From NCBI GenBank assembly GCA_045613745.1, contig JAZLBP010000008.1, positions 79,562 to 143,561 of the forward strand: 64,000 nt of DNA, given 5' to 3'. Positions 37,157-45,958 of this stretch are shown piece by piece. Made by a program: the position numbers and the translations under genes. Origin of the DNA: UBA940 sp045613745 (GTDB taxonomy: Bacteria > Bacteroidota > Bacteroidia > Bacteroidales > Rikenellaceae). Position 1 is the stretch's first letter; each line of letters opens with the position of its first letter. The notes beneath the pieces were generated by a model that did no database searches, was not told the origin of the DNA, and saw only the letters and a list, made by a program, of their open reading frames with translations.

Positions 37157-37789
37157 TTAGATTCCGAATTTCTTTTTGTAGTACGACTGCGCTGTGTAGA
37201 GCGCCGCCGTGGGGTTATTGCCCGTCACACGGTCTTTGGTTACTAGCGTGGTGACATAGGCGTCCGAATATTTATAGAACAAACTGTCGTGACCCACACA
37301 TAGTCCAATCACCACATTCAGGTCGGTTTGCGCCTGATTGAGCAATCGTGCTTGCAGGATGGGGTTGCACATCGCAGCGCCAATCTCCTCGCACTTTGCA
37401 GGGATTCCGAGCGAGCTCTTGGCCTTGCCTGCCACCTTACATATAACAGCATAAGGCTCGAAACCATTCGCACGCAGGATTCGGGCAAAGATACGCGCCT
37501 CATTAATCAAACCGATGCAGTTGGCGATACCTATTTTCTTGGCGTCAATCTTGCGAGCGAACTCCATAATCTCCTGCACACGTGTCCATTGACAATAGCC
37601 CTCGTATTCGACCTCGGCACTGGCCACCATAATCTCGTGATTGCGTCCCTCGTCGTAGCGCTCCAATGCCCACTGCAAGTCAGCCTCGTCGAGGTTGGTG
37701 GTAGGGCAGAAGTCGGGATAGGTGAGGGTCTTGAATTTGCAGTTCTGCGTACCGCAATCCACACAGCTGTGTTGATACTCTTTTTTCAT
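37157..37789 (-). CDS. DUF1847 family metal-binding protein
   Basis: A 210-residue protein of the DUF1847 family, named as putative metal-binding. The N-terminal cysteines C9-x2-C12-x4-C17 and a further Cys in YPDFCPT would form a metal site. Other family-like segments are GYCQWTRVQEIMEFARKIDAKKIGIANCIGLINEARIFA, CNPILQARLLNQAQTDLNVVIGLCVGHDSLF and the C-terminal RVTGNNPTAALY. No signal peptide, so cytoplasmic. Function unknown. It is 6 nt after panE and 12 nt before the protease gene. Confidence 0.85.
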   Translation of the reverse strand: MKKEYQHSCVDCGTQNCKFKTLTYPDFCPTTNLDEADLQWALERYDEGRNHEIMVASAEVEYEGYCQWTRVQEIMEFARKIDAKKIGIANCIGLINEARIFARILRANGFEPYAVICKVAGKAKSSLGIPAKCEEIGAAMCNPILQARLLNQAQTDLNVVIGLCVGHDSLFYKYSDAYVTTLVTKDRVTGNNPTAALYTAQSYYKKKFGI

Positions 37790-37795
37790 TGTTTT

Positions 37796-38716
37796 CTACT
37801 TTTTGAGGTGGGCAAAACGTTCGGCCACAAGGTCATAGGTTGGGGTAGGGACTCCGAGCTTTGCGCCAAGGTCAATCATATCGAACAACATTCCGTTGAT
37901 TTCGGATTGTCGGCCAGCGGCAACATCCTTCTGTGTCGAAGCTGTGCTTGCGGGGTTGATGCTGCGCGCAACCTCCACATTGTAGTCGGCCAAGTCCATT
38001 CCTAAATCGATATTCAACGCCTCGCCAATGGCCTGTGCCTCACGCGACAACGCGCGAAACATATCCTGCGCCTCGCCCGGGAACTGCAAACCACCCATAG
38101 TAACATTGTGGTAAAGTCCTGCGCAGTTGGTAGGCGAAATGTAGGCCCACTTAATAAATGTATCACGACTGATGTCGGCCGACACCTCGTTGGGAATACC
38201 TGCGGCAGAGAGCTCATCACTGATTTGTTGCAGACGTTCGGCAGCAATACCCTGCTCGGGACGCGCACCGAAGATTAGTTTCATAATACCTCCCGTCTGG
38301 GTAATCTCGCCCGGCGCACTCACATAAGCAGCCAAATAAATCAGACCATCCAAAACCATTGCCGAGGGCACCAGACGCGCAATTTTGGGTCCCGTACCAT
38401 AGACGTTCAATATAGGTATTACAAGTGTCGAGGGAGTGGATGCACGCGCAATAACATCAGCCACACCATCCAAAGAGTAGCCTTTGACACACACCAGAAT
38501 CACATCTGCCTTGCGAATGTACTCCTCGGCTGTGAAGGCCTCGACACGGAGCGTATGTTCGCCCATACGGTCGGAGTGGAAACGAATACCCTCCTTACGT
38601 ATCGCATCGAGCTGCGCACCGCGTGCAATACAATCGACACTGCATCCGCCAAGAGCCAAACACGAAGCCAAAGTTCCGCCGACTCCTCCCGTACCAACAA
38701 CCAGATATTTTGCCAT
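37796..38716 (-). CDS. panE: Ketopantoate reductase family (PanE/ApbA)
   Basis: NADPH-dependent 2-dehydropantoate reductase, normally a pantothenate (CoA precursor) enzyme. The 306 residues have the nucleotide motif VVGTGGVGGTLASCLA (about 6-21), VILVCVKGYSLDGV, and the C-terminal ApbA domain with KWAYISPTNCAGLYHNVTMGG and the substrate loop containing RSINPASTASTQKDVAAGRQSEINGM. The family includes paralogues acting on other 2-oxo acids, and no other pan gene is adjacent, so the exact substrate is inferred. Confidence 0.85.
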   Translation of the reverse strand: MAKYLVVGTGGVGGTLASCLALGGCSVDCIARGAQLDAIRKEGIRFHSDRMGEHTLRVEAFTAEEYIRKADVILVCVKGYSLDGVADVIARASTPSTLVIPILNVYGTGPKIARLVPSAMVLDGLIYLAAYVSAPGEITQTGGIMKLIFGARPEQGIAAERLQQISDELSAAGIPNEVSADISRDTFIKWAYISPTNCAGLYHNVTMGGLQFPGEAQDMFRALSREAQAIGEALNIDLGMDLADYNVEVARSINPASTASTQKDVAAGRQSEINGMLFDMIDLGAKLGVPTPTYDLVAERFAHLKK

Positions 38717-38788
38717 ATTTTAGTAGTTTACAATCGTTATCAAAATCACTACTTTAAGTGAGGATTTAATCCATACCACACTATTCTA

Positions 38789-38796
38789 CAAAGTTA
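38789..38796 (-). promoter_or_regulatory. -7 box TAACTTTG for panE-DUF1847-protease
   Basis: Perfect minus-strand TAnnTTTG. Predicted start near 38783, leader about 66 nt. Confidence 0.5.
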
Positions 38797-38840
38797 AACA
38801 TTTTTGGCAGAATAACCCACTCTCGGCACAACAAAAAAAA

Positions 38841-38866
38841 CGGCCACCCGAACATTCGGGCGACCG
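38841..38866 (-). terminator. Terminator of hsp20
   Basis: Imperfect repeat with CCCGA/TCGGG core and CGG..CCG ends, followed on the minus strand by eight Ts (38833-38840), 31 nt after the hsp20 stop. Confidence 0.82.
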
Positions 38867-38897
38867 CTGGCTAATCCTTCGCAAAGTCGGCACTGCG

Positions 38898-39329
38898 TTA
38901 CTTGATGTCGATACGACGACTTGTCTTATGTTCCACACTCTCGGGCTTCTTGGGTAGATTGATACACAAAATACCCTTGTCCATTGTAGCCTCGATATGC
39001 TCACTATCCACATCGTCGGGCAGAATCATAGTCTGCTGAAAACGTGTATAAGCGAACTCGCGGCGCAGGTAGTGAGTCTCCTTGTTTTCGTCACGCTCCT
39101 CACTTTTACGCTCCATAGTAATGACCATATCGCCGTTTTCGTTGATTCCCACTTTGAAATCTTCTTTGCACATACCAGGCGCAGCAACCTCGACCTTATA
39201 CTCGGTCTTGGTTTCCTTGACATTAATGGCTGGAGTTGCGGCAGCACGTGGCTCAGCCCACTCTTGTTCGAGCCAGTTGTTGAAAATTGATGGTAGCCAA
39301 TTCTGATTTCGTCTTGTGATTGATGACAT
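38898..39329 (-). CDS. Small heat-shock protein, Hsp20/alpha-crystallin family
   Basis: ATP-independent holdase chaperone. The 143 residues have a short Trp-rich N-terminal arm (LPSIFNNWLEQEWAE), an alpha-crystallin domain (about 38-135) with YKVEVAAPGMCKEDFKVGINENGDMVI and the conserved MDKGILCINLPKKPE, and a short C-terminal end RRIDIK. It has a canonical AGGAGG ribosome site (39337-39342), which is unusual in this phylum, and no TAnnTTTG box. Own terminator; divergent from sdaA. Confidence 0.94.
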   Translation of the reverse strand: MSSITRRNQNWLPSIFNNWLEQEWAEPRAAATPAINVKETKTEYKVEVAAPGMCKEDFKVGINENGDMVITMERKSEERDENKETHYLRREFAYTRFQQTMILPDDVDSEHIEATMDKGILCINLPKKPESVEHKTSRRIDIK

Positions 39330-39336
39330 AAATTAT

Positions 39337-39342
39337 CCTCCT
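39337..39342 (-). promoter_or_regulatory. Canonical Shine-Dalgarno site of hsp20
   Basis: Minus-strand AGGAGG, 7 nt before the ATG at 39329: ideal spacing. Nearly all other genes here lack such a site. Confidence 0.7.
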
Positions 39343-39370
39343 AAATTAAACCGTTAGTACCATATTTGCT

Positions 39371-39386
39371 CACAAAACTTATGCCA
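39371..39386 (-). promoter_or_regulatory. Possible sigma-54-like -24/-12 element upstream of hsp20
   Basis: Minus-strand TGGCATAAGTTTTGTG resembles TGGCAC-N5-TTGCA: GG and a G/T pair are 10 nt apart, but the -12 element reads GT rather than GC. About 41 nt upstream of the ATG. By-eye match only. Confidence 0.25.
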
Positions 39387-39410
39387 CCCCCGGTCAAAAG
39401 GAGACAATTA

Positions 39411-39441
39411 TTTGAAAAACCACAAAAAAACAATACCTTTG
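39411..39441 (+). promoter_or_regulatory. Promoter of sdaA
   Basis: TTTG at 39411-39414, a 19-nt spacer and TACCTTTG at 39434-39441: a full match to the Bacteroidota housekeeping promoter. Start near 39448, leader about 19 nt. Confidence 0.75.
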
Positions 39442-39466
39442 TACTAATAAACACACACATCCGAGC

Positions 39467-40669
39467 ATGGAATCTCTACGAGAACTATATCGCATAGGAC
39501 GCGGCCCTTCGAGCAGCCACACAATGGGTCCTGCAAAAGCCGCACACCAATTCGCCGAACGCCACCCCGAAGCCGAGAGCTTCAGAGTGACCCTTTATGG
39601 TAGTTTGGCCGCCACAGGCAAAGGTCACATGACCGATGTGGCAATCATCGATGAACTTCAAAAAGTCGCTCCCGTCGAAATCATTTGGCGCCCCGACGAG
39701 GTGCTGGAACGCCACACTAATGGCATGCGTTTTGAGTCGATCGTGGGTGGCAATCCTACCGACAACTGGCTGGTTTTCAGCGTTGGTGGTGGTAAAATTG
39801 TAGATGAGCACGAAATCAACCAATCGGTCAATGTATATCCACTCACCACTGCTCACGACATTCTCGAATGGTGTCGCAACGAGGGTTGCGCCTTCTGGGA
39901 GTATGTTGAATTGTGCGAAGGTCCCGACATTTGGGATTATCTCCGCGAGGTATGGCAAGTGATGTGTCGCTCTATTGACGAAGGTCTGAACCACGAGGGA
40001 GTTCTACCCGGTGGTCTGGGTCTGCACCGCAAAGCTGCAACCTACTATGTAAAAGCCAAAGGCTATACTCACTCGCTCAATTCGAGGGGTAATGTCTATG
40101 CCTACGCGCTGGCTGTGTCGGAGGAGAATGCAGGCGGTGGTACCATCGTAACTGCACCCACTTGTGGCTCGTGCGGAGTTTTGCCCGCAGTGTTGTATCA
40201 CTTATTCACCGCACACCAATTCCGCGAGGTGCGTATTATCCGTGCGCTGGCAACAGCAGGTTTGTTTGGTAACGTTGTGAAGACCAACGCCTCGATTTCG
40301 GGTGCCGAAGTTGGATGTCAAGGCGAGGTCGGTGTAGCGTGTGCTATGGCGGCAGCAGCAGCTTGTCAGCTGTTTGGCGGAACACCCAACCAAATCGAAT
40401 ATGCTGCGGAGTTGGCATTGGAACACCACTTGGGTCTCACCTGCGACCCCGTATGCGGACTTGTGCAAGTACCTTGTATCGAGCGAAATGCGATTGCTGC
40501 GGCTCGCGCCTTGGATGCAAATATCTACGCCACTTTCTCGGATGGTCGCCACGGCGTAAGCTTCGATGACGTTGTGGAAGCAATGAAACAAACAGGCCAC
40601 GACCTGCCCAGCCTCTACAAAGAGACATCGATGGGCGGCCTTGCCAAATTGAAACAAAAGAACATCTAA
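39467..40669 (+). CDS. sdaA: L-serine ammonia-lyase (Fe-S serine dehydratase)
   Basis: Deaminates L-serine to pyruvate and ammonia using a 4Fe-4S cluster. The 400-residue single-chain form joins the beta (residues 1-150) and alpha (about 165-400) domains. It starts SLRELYRIGRGPSSSHTMGPAKAA, the substrate-binding SSSHTMGP motif. The alpha domain has APTCGSCGVLPAVLYH and cluster cysteines in GCQGEVGVAC and TCDPVCGLVQVPCIERN. Monocistronic with own promoter and terminator. Confidence 0.96.
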   Translation: MESLRELYRIGRGPSSSHTMGPAKAAHQFAERHPEAESFRVTLYGSLAATGKGHMTDVAIIDELQKVAPVEIIWRPDEVLERHTNGMRFESIVGGNPTDNWLVFSVGGGKIVDEHEINQSVNVYPLTTAHDILEWCRNEGCAFWEYVELCEGPDIWDYLREVWQVMCRSIDEGLNHEGVLPGGLGLHRKAATYYVKAKGYTHSLNSRGNVYAYALAVSEENAGGGTIVTAPTCGSCGVLPAVLYHLFTAHQFREVRIIRALATAGLFGNVVKTNASISGAEVGCQGEVGVACAMAAAAACQLFGGTPNQIEYAAELALEHHLGLTCDPVCGLVQVPCIERNAIAAARALDANIYATFSDGRHGVSFDDVVEAMKQTGHDLPSLYKETSMGGLAKLKQKNI

Positions 40670-40697
40670 GATTCCGTCAGGAACAATGTAAAAAAGG

Positions 40698-40736
40698 AAC
40701 AGTTATTGCCGCACACACAAAGGCAATAACTGTTTT
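40698..40736 (+). terminator. Terminator of sdaA
   Basis: 13-bp repeat AACAGTTATTGCC / GGCAATAACTGTT with an 11-nt loop, followed by a short T run. Confidence 0.8.
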
Positions 40737-40753
40737 AAATTGTGATATAAGTT

Positions 40754-41461
40754 ATGAAACGCATAATGTCATTGCTGGCGTTGGTTTTGTGCGCCATCTC
40801 CTTGCAAGCTCAAACTCCTCAGGAGTATCAAAACTGGTATGCGCCAGCAAAGGTTGGTACTATCCTCAAATACGCAATCTACGATCAGAGTGGCAACATA
40901 ACGGGACACTATGTAGTACGTACCGACTCCGTAACACGCAAAGCAAACGGACAATGGTGCATTTCGCAGAGTTCACAGCAATACGACGCCGACAACCACA
41001 AAATAGGTGATAGGCTCTATGCCGAGTCAATCATTTCGAACGACACGACTTACATTGCAGTCAATCGCATTATGGAGATGTCGCGCGCTACGGTGCAGAG
41101 TTGGGGCACACTGATTGCGATGCCTGCGACCATCAATCGCTACACCACATTTGCCAATCGCTCGCTCGGATGCACAGTGCGCGTGGCGGGATTCAAGTTC
41201 AACGCAACAACCAAGGCCTACAACTATCAACTGATGGGCGAGGAGACAATGACCGTCGATAACCGCATCTACGAAGCTGTCAAAATATCCTACGAAACAA
41301 TCACCAAGGTTGTTGGTCACACCGAGCAATCGCTTGCCACAACTTGGTTTGCCAAGGGCATCGGCACAATGCTGGCTGTGGTCGAGAACGAGCAGACGGG
41401 CGAATCAAACACCACAAAACTCATTGAGATAGAGTTCCCGAGCAATACCGATTCGAAATAA
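40754..41461 (+). CDS. Secreted TapB/DUF3108-like protein
   Basis: A 235-residue exported protein with a signal peptide cleaved after SLQAQ (about residue 20). The mature part is all-beta. It begins with YAPAKVGTILKYAIYDQSGNITGHYVVRTDSVTRKANGQW and ends with WFAKGIGTMLAVVENEQTGES, a layout I associate with the DUF3108-like TapB family of Bacteroidota. Assignment is by pattern, not by a catalytic motif; function unknown. It stands alone between two terminators with no recognised promoter box. Confidence 0.65.
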   Translation: MKRIMSLLALVLCAISLQAQTPQEYQNWYAPAKVGTILKYAIYDQSGNITGHYVVRTDSVTRKANGQWCISQSSQQYDADNHKIGDRLYAESIISNDTTYIAVNRIMEMSRATVQSWGTLIAMPATINRYTTFANRSLGCTVRVAGFKFNATTKAYNYQLMGEETMTVDNRIYEAVKISYETITKVVGHTEQSLATTWFAKGIGTMLAVVENEQTGESNTTKLIEIEFPSNTDSK

Positions 41462-41474
41462 TCAACATCAAAAC

Positions 41475-41513
41475 AAAACCGGATGGACGTCGCACTGACA
41501 TCCATCCGGTTTT
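41475..41513. terminator. Bidirectional terminator between the TapB-like gene and ompH
   Basis: 13-bp repeat AAAACCGGATGGA / TCCATCCGGTTTT with a 13-nt loop, flanked by A- and T-rich tracts, between convergent genes. Confidence 0.87.
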
Positions 41514-41537
41514 TTGTATTCAGACTCTCGCTGCAAA

Positions 41538-42080
41538 TTACATAGCGGGAGCAGTTTGAGGAGCACGCTCTACGCAACCCAGCGCTTTGCGAATATCCTC
41601 GGTAATATCTTTTACAGACTCCTCGTCCAGATATACCACTTGGTCGTTTTGGAACACAACAACATAACCATTCTCCTTACACATTTTGGTGATGGCCTCT
41701 TTGGCGCGTGCGTAGAGGGGTTGCATCAGCTCGGTCTCCACGTTAGCCAGCTCTTGTTGTGCCGATTGGTAAAATTCTTGCAGGCGAGTGTTCAAATCCT
41801 GCATCTCTTTTTGTTTGAGTTGTTTAACAGCCTCCGACATAGTGGCGTTGTTTTTCTCGTAGTCGTAGCGTTTGTTGTTCAGCTCGACTTGGATGTTCTC
41901 CAACAGATCTTGGTAGTCTTGTGCTGCTTTTTGGAACTTCAAATCTACCGAGTCCATCTCGGGCATAGTTTCGATAACACGTTGGTAGTCGATGCGTGCG
42001 AACTTTTGCGCAAAAGCACCGGTCGATACCATCACAAACGCGAAGGCGAGTAAGAGTTTAATAGCTTTTTTCATCTTCAA
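41538..42080 (-). CDS. OmpH/Skp-family periplasmic chaperone (second copy)
   Basis: Trimeric tentacle chaperone that carries unfolded outer-membrane proteins to BamA. The 180 residues have a signal peptide (cleaved after AFAQ, about residue 25), then FARIDYQRVIETMPEMDSVDLKFQKAA (body strand) and a long helical arm about 50-150 (KNNATMSEAVKQLKQKEMQDLNTRLQEFYQSAQQELANVE). It ends in VVFQNDQVVYLDEESVKDITEDI. It follows the first copy without a gap. Confidence 0.9.
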   Translation of the reverse strand: MKMKKAIKLLLAFAFVMVSTGAFAQKFARIDYQRVIETMPEMDSVDLKFQKAAQDYQDLLENIQVELNNKRYDYEKNNATMSEAVKQLKQKEMQDLNTRLQEFYQSAQQELANVETELMQPLYARAKEAITKMCKENGYVVVFQNDQVVYLDEESVKDITEDIRKALGCVERAPQTAPAM

Positions 42081-42602
42081 TTAGTTATTATTTACAATTT
42101 TAATTATCTCTTGGGTTTTGTCGGTTTCGGGCGAGTAGTAGAGCACAGTAGGGTTCGAAGCGATATCCAACACCAAACCAAGACCTTTGCTTACAGCGTA
42201 CTCGTCGATGATTTTGAATACGCGATCTTGGATAGGTTTGAGCTTCTCCTCGCGCAGTTTCATCATAGTACCCTCGTCGCCAAACACCTGCTCTTGGAAC
42301 TTGGTAATCTCTTGTTCGCGGTTCAGGATTTTGCGCTCAGCATTTTGGCGCTGGGTTGCGCTATAACCCGATTTCGCACTTTGATATGCGTTGTACTCTT
42401 GTTCGAGTTGGTTGAAAGCATCGTCAATCTGTTGTTGATAAGCCTTGCTTTGGCTCTCCAACTCTTTGACAGCGGTATTATAACTCTCTATTGATTTGAA
42501 AATCTTTTCGCTATCAACAACGATATAGTTTTGAGCCTGCAAATTCGCACCACACAGCGCAAAAGCTGCGGCGAAGAGTGTTGCCAACAAATACTTTTTC
42601 AT
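42081..42602 (-). CDS. OmpH/Skp-family periplasmic chaperone (first copy)
   Basis: A 173-residue paralogue of the next gene, with a signal peptide (cleaved after LQAQ, about 24). The body is NYIVVDSEKIFKSIESYNTAV and the helical arm about 55-135 (ESQSKAYQQQIDDAFNQLEQEYNAYQSAK, ERKILNREQEITKFQEQV). The C-terminal strand region is GLGLVLDIASNPTVLYYSPETDKTQEI. It starts 19 nt after bamA. Tandem Skp genes behind bamA are usual for the phylum. Confidence 0.9.
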   Translation of the reverse strand: MKKYLLATLFAAAFALCGANLQAQNYIVVDSEKIFKSIESYNTAVKELESQSKAYQQQIDDAFNQLEQEYNAYQSAKSGYSATQRQNAERKILNREQEITKFQEQVFGDEGTMMKLREEKLKPIQDRVFKIIDEYAVSKGLGLVLDIASNPTVLYYSPETDKTQEIIKIVNNN

Positions 42603-42621
42603 AACGCGATTGTTTTATTGG

Positions 42622-45156
42622 TTAAAATTCTGTTCCGATTGTGAAGTGGAATTGGCTACCACTGCGTTTGGTTGCCCCCGCTGCTTTGTCGAAGCCCCAA
42701 CCCCAGTCGATACCAAGCATTCCGACGATAGGCAGATACACGCGAACACCCACTCCCATCGAACGTTTTACGTTGAAGGGGTCGAAGTTTTGCCAACCCG
42801 AGTATCCGTTACCGGCCTCAGCAAATACCAAGCCGTAGATGGTCGAACGAGGTTGCAATAAGAACGGATAGCGCAACTCCATAGTATATTTGGTATAAGC
42901 GCGAGCATAGTCGTTGTTAGCTGTACTCTCGGTAGGCACCAACGAGCCGTCGGTATAACCGCGCAAACCAATTACATCAACACCATACACACTATAACCG
43001 GTAAGTCCGTCACCACCGACAGTAAAGCCCTCAAACGGCGACAATTTATCTTTGTTATACGAGCCGAGGTAACCCAACTCCAAACGTGCCATCAGCACAA
43101 GCTTGCTTGCATTGTCGAGCGGAGTGAAAATACGGCCCTTGAACTGCCATTTGTGATACTCAATCCAACCGTAACGAGTGTTGTCGCTCATCTTCTTATC
43201 CGAGTAGTCGCGACCATCAAACAGCGAGTAGGGGGGAGTTACTGCCACCGACATCGAGAAGTCCGAACCGGTACGGGGGTAGATGGTTTGGTTAACCGAG
43301 CTACGACCCAGCACTCCACGCAGGGTTACGATATTGCTTGCGCCGTTGGCCACAATGAAGGTGGTCCAATCTTTCAGCATATAACGTTGGTAAGCCAACT
43401 CCGTATAGAGTGTGAAGTAGGGGTCGGGCCAATGCAGACGTTGGCCGATACCTGCCGACACACCAAATGTACGGAAGTGAGCATTACCCTCTTGCCAAGC
43501 GTAGTAGGCGTCTGTCTCGTCCGAGTAGTAAGCCGACACCGACAGCGAGTTGGGGCGTTTGCCACCCAACCAAGGTTCGGTGAAACTCATCGACAGAGCT
43601 TTATAATAGGTACCGTTCGATTGTCCCTGGATACGCAGTTGTTGGTTTTGACCTTGGGGGTAGGGACGCCAAGCATCCTTCTCAAAGAACTTACGCAACG
43701 AGATGTTGTTCAGTTGAATACCTACCGAACCGACAAACATACCGGCACCCCAACCTCCCGAGATGTCGATTTTGTCGCTTGCTTGCTCCTCCAAAGGCCA
43801 CGCAATATCCACCTGATTAGCCGATACGGGTTGTGGCGTAGGCGAAATACTCTCGGCGTTGAAGTGACCCATACTATTCAGACGATAGACGGTCTCCATC
43901 AGCAACGAACGGTTGTACAAGTCTCCCGGTTGAGTTACCAACTCTCGGCGGATAACCTCGTCGTTTACGCGGTTGTTACCCGAGATTTCAACGTTATTGA
44001 TGGTAAATTGGTCACCCTCAAAGATTTTGATCTCCAAGTCGATAGAGTCGTCACCTACAATGGTTTCGCTGGGGTCGATTTTCGAAATCAAGTAGCCGTT
44101 GTTTTGATACAGCGAGTTGATTGTCGATTCGTCATCAATCTTATCCTCCTTGCCATAACCGAGGCGTTTATAAAGCGTTTTGCGGTCATACAGATCGCCC
44201 GATTTAACACCCAGCAGAGTTTGCAAGTCGCGAGTGTCATACACACTGTTACCTACCCAGGTGATGTTACGGAAGTAGTATTGATTACCCTCGTGCAGTT
44301 TGACATTCAGACCGATACGATTCTCCTTCTCGGGGATAGGGTAGAGCGAATCCGACAAGATATTGGCATTACGATAACCCTTCGAGTTGTAGAAATCCAG
44401 TAGATTCTCCTTATCCTCGGCCCACTCTTTCTCCTTGAACTTATTGTTCTGGAAAAACAGAGGAGTCACGCGGTGAATTTTCTTCAATGCGCGAGCCAAA
44501 CGTTTATCGGGGAAGGCCTCGTTACCCTCAAATACAATTTCGCCGATACGCACCTTGATTTTGCGGTCGATGATAAACTTGATGTTCACCGCATTTTGCA
44601 CTACGGCATCGTTGGTTATCTCGGTCGAAACCTCCACATTGCGGAAACCCTTCTCAACATAGAAGTCATAGATTATATTCTCGCACTTATTGATAAGGTG
44701 CTCAGAGAGTTCGACACCTCGCTTGAGTTCTTGCAATTTCTCTTTCAGGTCACTTATTTCGCCCTTTTTGGCACCCTCGTAATCCCAACGATAGATGCGA
44801 GGACGCTCTTGCAATACGATGTCGAAATCCACGACACCACCTGCCTGCGGATGAGCAATAATCTGCACATCCGAGAAGTATTTCATCGACCACAACTTAT
44901 TGACAGCATACGAAATCTGCGAACTAGGAATAGTGATACTATCACCACGCATCAGCCCCACATTGGCGCGAATAACATTAGCGTCAAAGAACTGTACGCC
45001 CTTGACGTTCACATCACCAATAACATATCGCTGGGGTTTCTTATAGTCGGCATTTGCAATCACTGCGGGCACCTTTTCCTGCTCGGAAACCTCTTGCGCC
45101 TTGATACTGCCTATGCCTGAAAGTAAAAATACAACTAATAAAATAAGGTATCTCAT
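42622..45156 (-). CDS. bamA: BamA, outer-membrane protein assembly factor
   Basis: Omp85 barrel that inserts beta-barrel proteins. The 844 residues include a signal peptide (cleaved after IKAQ, about 21). Five POTRA domains follow (about 40-460: VIGDVNVKGVQFFDANVIRANVGL, INNVEISGNNRVNDEVIRRELVTQPGD). The 16-strand barrel ends with phenylalanine (FHFTIGTEF). The conserved loop 6 VRGF/Y appears as the GLRGYTDGS region. It lies between uppS and two Skp genes. Confidence 0.96.
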   Translation of the reverse strand: MRYLILLVVFLLSGIGSIKAQEVSEQEKVPAVIANADYKKPQRYVIGDVNVKGVQFFDANVIRANVGLMRGDSITIPSSQISYAVNKLWSMKYFSDVQIIAHPQAGGVVDFDIVLQERPRIYRWDYEGAKKGEISDLKEKLQELKRGVELSEHLINKCENIIYDFYVEKGFRNVEVSTEITNDAVVQNAVNIKFIIDRKIKVRIGEIVFEGNEAFPDKRLARALKKIHRVTPLFFQNNKFKEKEWAEDKENLLDFYNSKGYRNANILSDSLYPIPEKENRIGLNVKLHEGNQYYFRNITWVGNSVYDTRDLQTLLGVKSGDLYDRKTLYKRLGYGKEDKIDDESTINSLYQNNGYLISKIDPSETIVGDDSIDLEIKIFEGDQFTINNVEISGNNRVNDEVIRRELVTQPGDLYNRSLLMETVYRLNSMGHFNAESISPTPQPVSANQVDIAWPLEEQASDKIDISGGWGAGMFVGSVGIQLNNISLRKFFEKDAWRPYPQGQNQQLRIQGQSNGTYYKALSMSFTEPWLGGKRPNSLSVSAYYSDETDAYYAWQEGNAHFRTFGVSAGIGQRLHWPDPYFTLYTELAYQRYMLKDWTTFIVANGASNIVTLRGVLGRSSVNQTIYPRTGSDFSMSVAVTPPYSLFDGRDYSDKKMSDNTRYGWIEYHKWQFKGRIFTPLDNASKLVLMARLELGYLGSYNKDKLSPFEGFTVGGDGLTGYSVYGVDVIGLRGYTDGSLVPTESTANNDYARAYTKYTMELRYPFLLQPRSTIYGLVFAEAGNGYSGWQNFDPFNVKRSMGVGVRVYLPIVGMLGIDWGWGFDKAAGATKRSGSQFHFTIGTEF

Positions 45157-45180
45157 CCTTTGTTCGCTTCTTTTTCTGTC

Positions 45181-45906
45181 TTACTCTTCTTCGTTTTTAA
45201 CCAATCCGAATCTGCGGTCACGTTTGTTGTACACCTCAATGGCCTCCACCAGCGACTGCTCGTCGAAATCGGGCCACAATACATCGGTGAAGTACAATTC
45301 GCTATAAGCACACTGCCACATCAAAAAGTTGCTCAAACGACACTCTCCGCTGGTTCGAATCACCAAATCGGGATCGGGAACTCCTGCGGTATAGAGGTTG
45401 TCGGTTATGAGGCTCTCCGAAATTTGCTCCGAAGTAATTTGTACGTCAGCAACCTGTTGTGCGATGTTTTTCACCGCACGCACAATTTCGCTACGCGAGC
45501 TGTAATTAAACGCTAGCATCAGCATAAGGGTCTGTCCATCAGCGGTTTGACTCTCAATGCTATCAATACTTGCATTAACCTTATCCGACAGTGCCGTGCG
45601 GTCGCCAAGAATTTTGACAGCCACACCTTGCGCACACAACTCGGGAGCTTCGGAGGCAATGCTACTACACATCAACTCCATCAGTGCGTTGACCTCCTCG
45701 CTGGGTCGCCCCCAGTTTTCGGTCGAGAATGTATACAGTGTCAAATATTTGATTCCATATTTGGGGCAAGCCTTGATGACTCGGCGCACACTCTCCACAC
45801 CGTGCATATGTCCATACACACGCTCCTTGCCGTGAGCTTTTGCCCATCGGCCGTTGCCATCCATAATAATAGCGACGTGTTGCGGTATTTTCTCAAATCG
45901 GGTCAT
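45181..45906 (-). CDS. uppS: UppS, undecaprenyl diphosphate synthase
   Basis: Makes the C55 carrier lipid precursor for peptidoglycan and polysaccharide. The 241-residue protein (start MTRFEKIPQHV, placed just below a clear promoter; an upstream extension is ignored) has HVAIIMDGNGRWAKAHGKERVYGH (catalytic Asp and Asn-Gly-Arg-Trp), TLYTFSTENWGRP, FNYSSRSEIVRAV, and DLVIRTSGECRLSNFLMWQCAYSELYF. First gene of uppS-bamA-ompH-ompH. Confidence 0.96.
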   Translation of the reverse strand: MTRFEKIPQHVAIIMDGNGRWAKAHGKERVYGHMHGVESVRRVIKACPKYGIKYLTLYTFSTENWGRPSEEVNALMELMCSSIASEAPELCAQGVAVKILGDRTALSDKVNASIDSIESQTADGQTLMLMLAFNYSSRSEIVRAVKNIAQQVADVQITSEQISESLITDNLYTAGVPDPDLVIRTSGECRLSNFLMWQCAYSELYFTDVLWPDFDEQSLVEAIEVYNKRDRRFGLVKNEEE

Positions 45907-45919
45907 AAAAACTAAGCCA

Positions 45920-45927
45920 CAAAGATA
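45920..45927 (-). promoter_or_regulatory. -7 box TATCTTTG for uppS-bamA
   Basis: Perfect minus-strand TAnnTTTG, 13 nt before the chosen uppS ATG (leader about 7 nt). Confidence 0.6.
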
Positions 45928-45958
45928 ATCCAAAATATTTAATATGTATGCAATTTTG

